DNA from: Candidatus Obscuribacterales bacterium
GTDB lineage: Bacteria; Cyanobacteriota; Vampirovibrionia; Obscuribacterales; Obscuribacteraceae
Direction: 5' to 3'
Length of the DNA: 64,000 bases
Assembly: GCA_020634035.1 (NCBI GenBank)
Contig: JACKCM010000008.1
Location: 1-64,000, forward strand
Within the stretch, counting starts at the first letter, position 1. Each line of letters begins with the position of its first letter. Positions 60,165 through 64,000 of this stretch are shown one piece after another. The notes below the pieces were generated by a model. The model made no database searches. It saw only the letters and a list, made by a program, of their open reading frames with translations, and was not told where the DNA came from. The position numbers and the translations under genes are program-made.

Positions 60165-60980
60165 CTAAGGCTTCTTGTTCTTCTTGTCTTTGCCGAAAGA
60201 GTTTCCGAGTCCTAGGTCATTGATCATATCATCGATCTCGCCTGCTCTATAACCGGTAGTTATTCGCTGAATATTTGCCACTGTTTTGTATCCGCTGGGC
60301 ACTTGAAATAGATCGGCTTGCAGAGGCGCCTGACGAATGCGAGCGGTTAAAAGGGGATTGTGCTCAGCACCGTTATCGTATTTGATCGTGAACTTAATCG
60401 GGGCGCCGGCACCTATAGGAACGACAAAGAGGCTGCCGAGAACGCGGGCAATATTTGGATCTGTTGAAACCGTCGGTGATACCAGCAGGTCTGTTTCGGT
60501 AGAATAGATCTTTTTGACATTGGTCTCTGGGCTCATAAAAGCGGTCATATTCAGGACTTTTCCGTTGGCGAATCGACGTGCTTGTCGTAAAGGTATTTTG
60601 TACTCCAGATAGTTGATGTTGTCCATGGATCTGGATGACGGCTTCACCTTTGGATTCACTTTTTTGACGAAGTTGCGTTCGTTCATGGTGAAGAGTCCTT
60701 CTGCTTCCCACTTTTGCGGGCTGACTTTGCAGATGGTGCGGTGATCTTTTCTAAAAGCATAGACGTTCCAGTCCGGTGCTTTAGAGATTATGAAATAGTG
60801 CGTTTTCGCCTCTTCTATGCGCACTTTGTTTTTGGCGATAAACACATTGTACATGCCGATTGGAGTTCTCTGAAGAAGTACCCAGCCGCTTTCGACTTTT
60901 GCTGCCGCTGCAGTATGCGGCTGGGCTATAATCGCCAGGAGAGCCGCTGATATTGCTGGTTTCAAGAGAAACTTCTTCAA
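60165..60980 (-). CDS. Secreted hypothetical protein
   Basis: 271 aa. Signal peptide 1-26 (ISAALLAIIAQPHTAAA-AK). The start of the mature part, SGWVLLQRTPIGMYNVFIAK, then KVRIEEAKTHYFIISKAPDW, has the alternating strands of a LolA-like or DUF4412-type envelope protein, in which YxxxNxVRIE and a W-x-V-Y-AFRKD follow. The fit is loose. The C terminus is basic (FGKDKKNKKP). It follows the CusA-like gene by 36 bp on the same strand, so cotranscription with the pump is plausible. Confidence 0.62.
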   Translation of the reverse strand: MKKFLLKPAISAALLAIIAQPHTAAAAKVESGWVLLQRTPIGMYNVFIAKNKVRIEEAKTHYFIISKAPDWNVYAFRKDHRTICKVSPQKWEAEGLFTMNERNFVKKVNPKVKPSSRSMDNINYLEYKIPLRQARRFANGKVLNMTAFMSPETNVKKIYSTETDLLVSPTVSTDPNIARVLGSLFVVPIGAGAPIKFTIKYDNGAEHNPLLTARIRQAPLQADLFQVPSGYKTVANIQRITTGYRAGEIDDMINDLGLGNSFGKDKKNKKP

Positions 60981-61016
60981 AACGATCTAGAACCGATATT
61001 CTGGACTAAATCTATT

Positions 61017-64000
61017 CTACACTCCATGCCTGTGCTCGTCTTTATTGATCAAGCTATAGATTGTCGGCAGTACTACAAGGGTCAAAAAGGTAGATGTGAC
61101 CAGACCGCCGAGAACCACTGTGGCAAGCGGCCTTTGAATTTCCGCACCGGTTCCGTGGGACCAGATCTTGGGCAGCAGTCCCATTATCGCCACCAGCGCT
61201 GTCATGATAACCGGACGCAGTCTTACTTTTGCTCCTTCGATGGCGGCATGTTTTACCCTGAGACCGCGTTCTTGAAGCTGCATTATATAACTGACCATGA
61301 TCACGCCGTTCTGAACCGATACGCCGAAGAGGGCGATAAATCCAATAATTGCAGGCACCGAAACCGGTTGATGCGAGAGGAAAAGAGCGACTATGCCGCC
61401 GACCATGGCAAAGGGGACGTTGAGCATTATCAAACCGGCGTTTTTCAGCGAGTTGAAAGAGGCAAAGAGAAGGATAAATATCAAAAGCAAAACGATGGGC
61501 ACCACCAGGGTCAAGCGGCCCATGGCGCGCTGCTGGTTCTCGAACTGTCCGCCCCAGACGACTCGATAGCCTTTTGGAATCTTGACCTTCTCTCCCACAC
61601 GTTTCTGGCAATCTTCTACGAAGCTGCCGAGATCCCGACCACGAACATTGGCCAGGACTGCGGTGCGGCGCTCGCCTTCTTCTCGGTTGACCATTACCGT
61701 ACCCCGGGGCATGGTGATGGTGGCTAGAGACTTGAGCGGTATTCTAGCTCCTGAGGCGGTCTCCACCGGTATCGATTCGATGTCTTCTACCGTATCTCTC
61801 AAACGATAAGGAAAACGCAGTACCAGACCGAAGCGCTGGGTGTCTTCGATTACCTCGGTGACTATCTTTCCGGCAATGGCGGTTTGAATTATCTCTTGAA
61901 TGTCTTCAACATTAAGGCCATAGCGAGCGATGATCTTTCGATTCAACTTGATGCTGAGCTGGGGTAGACCGAGAATTTGCTCTTTTTGAATGTCGGCGGC
62001 ACCGGGTACTTCGCTTACGATCGCCATGATTTCCGAGGCGAGGCCGTCTACTACCTGCAGATCCTTTCCGAAAATCTTGATGCCTAAATCGGCTTTGATA
62101 CCGGCGATGAGGTCATCGATCATGTCGCCAATCGGCTGCGAGAAACTATAAATCAACCCAGGAATGTGATCTAGCCTCTCCGCCATTTTATTGATCAGCT
62201 CTTCTTTGTCCTTGGTAGTCTTCCATTCTGAGTGTGGTTTTAGCCCGATATAGATGTCGGCATTGTCTACTCCATCCAGATCTCCGCCCATGCCTGACCG
62301 TCCTATTTTGGAGACCACGACATCCACTTCGGGGAAAATCATGATCTCTTTTTCGACAATTTGAATCATTCTTCTCGCTTCGATGTGAGAGGTGCTGGGT
62401 GCCAGCTTGGTTCTGAGCAAGATAGAGCCTTCGTCAAGACTTGGAATAAACTCAGAGCCTAAGAAAGGCATCACGCAGAGCGAGCCTGCCAGCATCGCCA
62501 CACAAATAGCGATGGTGGTTTTCGGATACTTCATAGAGAGATAGAGGCTGGGGCTGCAGAGCTTTTTGCCGTAGGTGACGATAGGGCTGTGTTTCTCTAC
62601 GATTTTGCCTCGCATGAACCAGTAGCAGAGCAGAGGGATAAGCGTGAGGGAGCAGATAAGCGCTCCTACTAAGGCATAGATAAAGGTCAGGGCGAGGGGA
62701 TGGAACATCTTGCCCTCCACCCCTTCGAGGGTAAAGAGCGGTAGATAGACTGCGATAATTATGGCGATGGCGAAGACTATCGGTTTACCGACTTCCTGGG
62801 CTGCGTTCAAAACTATTTGAAGACGGTCCTCTGCCGATGGGGGTTCATCACGCTCGGAGGCTTCGGAGAGATGGCGAAAAATATTCTCGACCATGACCAC
62901 ACCGGCATCTACTATGACACCGAAATCGACCGCTCCAAGCGTCATCAGATTGGCTGATAGACCGGTAAACTTCATGAGGATGAAGCTGAAAAGTAGTGCC
63001 AGGGGGATTATCACCGAGACTATGAGAGCACTTGGAATATGGAGGAGTGCCGCGAAAAGCACCACTATCACAAGCCCACCAGAGAAAAAGAGAATCTCTT
63101 TGACGGTCTCGATGGTTTTTTCCACCAGCTCGGTCTGGTCATAATAAGGCTTGAGCGTCACCCCTTCCGGAAGCTCTCTGCGGATCTCTTCGATGCGCTC
63201 TTTGACCCGCTCCACCACCGCTTTAGTGTTCACCCCTTTACGGGTCAGGACCATGCCGGTGACAGCTTCGCCTTTGCCGTCCATAGAGGCGGACCCACGA
63301 CGAAATGCAGGACCTATGCGCACTTCTGCTACCTGGCCGACTTTCACCGGAACACCGTCCTGCTCTTTGAGTACGATGTTGCGGATATCTTCTATGCCTT
63401 CAATAAGACCGATACCGCGGATGATGACCTCTTCTCCGCCCCGGACGATAAAATTGCCTCCGGCGTTGACGTTGTTGGCGGCAAGCGCCTGGGAGACATC
63501 TTTGAGGGTGATACCATAACCTTTGAGAGCCGGCGGTGAGACGAATACTTGATACTGTTTGACGAAACCGCCATAGCTGACTACGTTGCCGACACCAGGC
63601 ACGGAGCGGAGCCTTCTGGATACGAACCAGTCTTGAATGGTTCTTAGTTCTGTCAGATCGTGCCTGTCGCTCTCCAGATAGTAATCGTAGACATTACTGA
63701 AGGTCGAGACCACCGGACCGAGCTGGGGTTTTGGGACTCCTGCCGGCAGTGAGAGTGAACTGAGGCGAAGATTGACCAGGTTGCGAGCCCAGTAGACATC
63801 GGCGCTATCCTCGAATATGACTGTCACCACCGAGAAGCCGAAGCTTGAGTTGGAGCGTATATTAGTAATTTTCGGCAATCCATTCATGCCGGTTTCAATT
63901 GGGAAGGTGACCAGTTTTTCCACCTCTTCGGTGGCCATACTCTCTGGCTCGGTGATTATCTGAACCTGGACATTGCTTACGTCGGGGAAAGAATCCACCG
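61017..64000 (-). CDS. CusA/CzcA-type heavy-metal efflux RND transporter, 5' end missing
   Basis: At least 993 aa; the frame runs off the right edge just after the PDVSNVQVQ block, which in intact proteins lies at about residue 50, so roughly 50 residues are missing. RND landmarks in order: VTFPIETGMNGLP, the periplasmic porter region, and TM4 VDFGVIVDAGVVMVENIF, the HME-RND signature. Then come SFILMKFTGLSANLMTLGA, a second large loop with DQTELVEKTIETVKEILFF just after the first, and the C-terminal GFIALFGVSVQNGVIMVSYI and GTGAEIQRPLATVVLGGL. This pump uses the proton gradient to export metals such as Cu, Ag, Co, Zn or Ni; the metal is not readable. A TolC-family gene at 55379 may be its outer channel. 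Confidence 0.94.
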   Translation of the reverse strand, partial: VDSFPDVSNVQVQIITEPESMATEEVEKLVTFPIETGMNGLPKITNIRSNSSFGFSVVTVIFEDSADVYWARNLVNLRLSSLSLPAGVPKPQLGPVVSTFSNVYDYYLESDRHDLTELRTIQDWFVSRRLRSVPGVGNVVSYGGFVKQYQVFVSPPALKGYGITLKDVSQALAANNVNAGGNFIVRGGEEVIIRGIGLIEGIEDIRNIVLKEQDGVPVKVGQVAEVRIGPAFRRGSASMDGKGEAVTGMVLTRKGVNTKAVVERVKERIEEIRRELPEGVTLKPYYDQTELVEKTIETVKEILFFSGGLVIVVLFAALLHIPSALIVSVIIPLALLFSFILMKFTGLSANLMTLGAVDFGVIVDAGVVMVENIFRHLSEASERDEPPSAEDRLQIVLNAAQEVGKPIVFAIAIIIAVYLPLFTLEGVEGKMFHPLALTFIYALVGALICSLTLIPLLCYWFMRGKIVEKHSPIVTYGKKLCSPSLYLSMKYPKTTIAICVAMLAGSLCVMPFLGSEFIPSLDEGSILLRTKLAPSTSHIEARRMIQIVEKEIMIFPEVDVVVSKIGRSGMGGDLDGVDNADIYIGLKPHSEWKTTKDKEELINKMAERLDHIPGLIYSFSQPIGDMIDDLIAGIKADLGIKIFGKDLQVVDGLASEIMAIVSEVPGAADIQKEQILGLPQLSIKLNRKIIARYGLNVEDIQEIIQTAIAGKIVTEVIEDTQRFGLVLRFPYRLRDTVEDIESIPVETASGARIPLKSLATITMPRGTVMVNREEGERRTAVLANVRGRDLGSFVEDCQKRVGEKVKIPKGYRVVWGGQFENQQRAMGRLTLVVPIVLLLIFILLFASFNSLKNAGLIMLNVPFAMVGGIVALFLSHQPVSVPAIIGFIALFGVSVQNGVIMVSYIMQLQERGLRVKHAAIEGAKVRLRPVIMTALVAIMGLLPKIWSHGTGAEIQRPLATVVLGGLVTSTFLTLVVLPTIYSLINKDEHRHGV

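Overview
The window looks like one contig of a Gram-negative, protein-secreting bacterium. Supporting signs are a TolC-type outer-membrane channel, a CusA-type heavy-metal RND pump, a bacterial alpha-2-macroglobulin, a SIMPL protein and many Sec signal peptides. Several traits recall non-photosynthetic Cyanobacteria-related lineages (Vampirovibrionia/Melainabacteria, especially Obscuribacterales): Ser/Thr kinases with repeat tails, EF-hand proteins, TonB-C-like secreted proteins, and long low-complexity proteins without signal peptides. That placement is an impression from gene style; there is no marker gene here to prove it. I see no rRNA, tRNA or CRISPR array. Genes are mostly single or in pairs on both strands.

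1-2 kb: an IS66-family element (3' end of tnpB plus intact tnpC). 2-6 kb: a secreted TonB-C-like protein, then a three-gene module resembling a polymorphic toxin with two putative immunity genes. 6-13 kb: small accessory genes (SIMPL protein, GNAT, a BrnT/CopG-like toxin-antitoxin pair with a near-consensus promoter, AraC-effector-like paralogs). Several reading frames here are broken by single-base indels in homopolymers. 13-25 kb: response regulator, repeat protein, a 1982-residue alpha-2-macroglobulin without its thioester motif followed by an M28 peptidase, an aldo/keto reductase and a CPBP membrane protease. 25-35 kb: secreted and membrane hypotheticals, a PHB-depolymerase-like esterase behind a ribosome-site hairpin, a metallophosphoesterase with substituted metal ligands, an orphan HigA-like regulator with its operator, and a calpain-like cysteine protease.

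35-36 kb: a short RF1-like peptide release factor. Its N-terminal codons and conserved body are in different frames, joined at CTT-TAG-C. This copies the layout of the prfB +1 frameshift (CTT-TGA-C), but with the stop codon that RF1-type factors read. It is the most interesting observation, although a one-base T-run indel is a real alternative because other genes in the window show such indels.

36-43 kb: a double-thioredoxin-fold protein, a sensor histidine kinase, a histidine-rich protein with 42-bp tandem repeats, and an OmpR-type response regulator. 43-49 kb: membrane and zinc-ribbon proteins, a TonB-C-like protein, a 46-residue membrane protein, an EF-hand protein, a universal stress protein, a TPR lipoprotein and a double SpoIIAA-like protein. 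49-55 kb: two tandem receptor-like Ser/Thr kinases with leucine-rich-repeat tails, then an ECF-like sigma factor with a partner gene. 55-64 kb: TolC-family protein, secreted hypotheticals, a hotdog thioesterase and the CusA-like pump, which runs off the right edge.

Functionally the window is dominated by envelope and signalling genes: two response regulators, one histidine kinase, two Ser/Thr kinases, one sigma factor, secreted peptidases or their inhibitors, and metal efflux. Start codons were moved from the longest frame where a Shine-Dalgarno sequence or signal peptide favoured an internal start.
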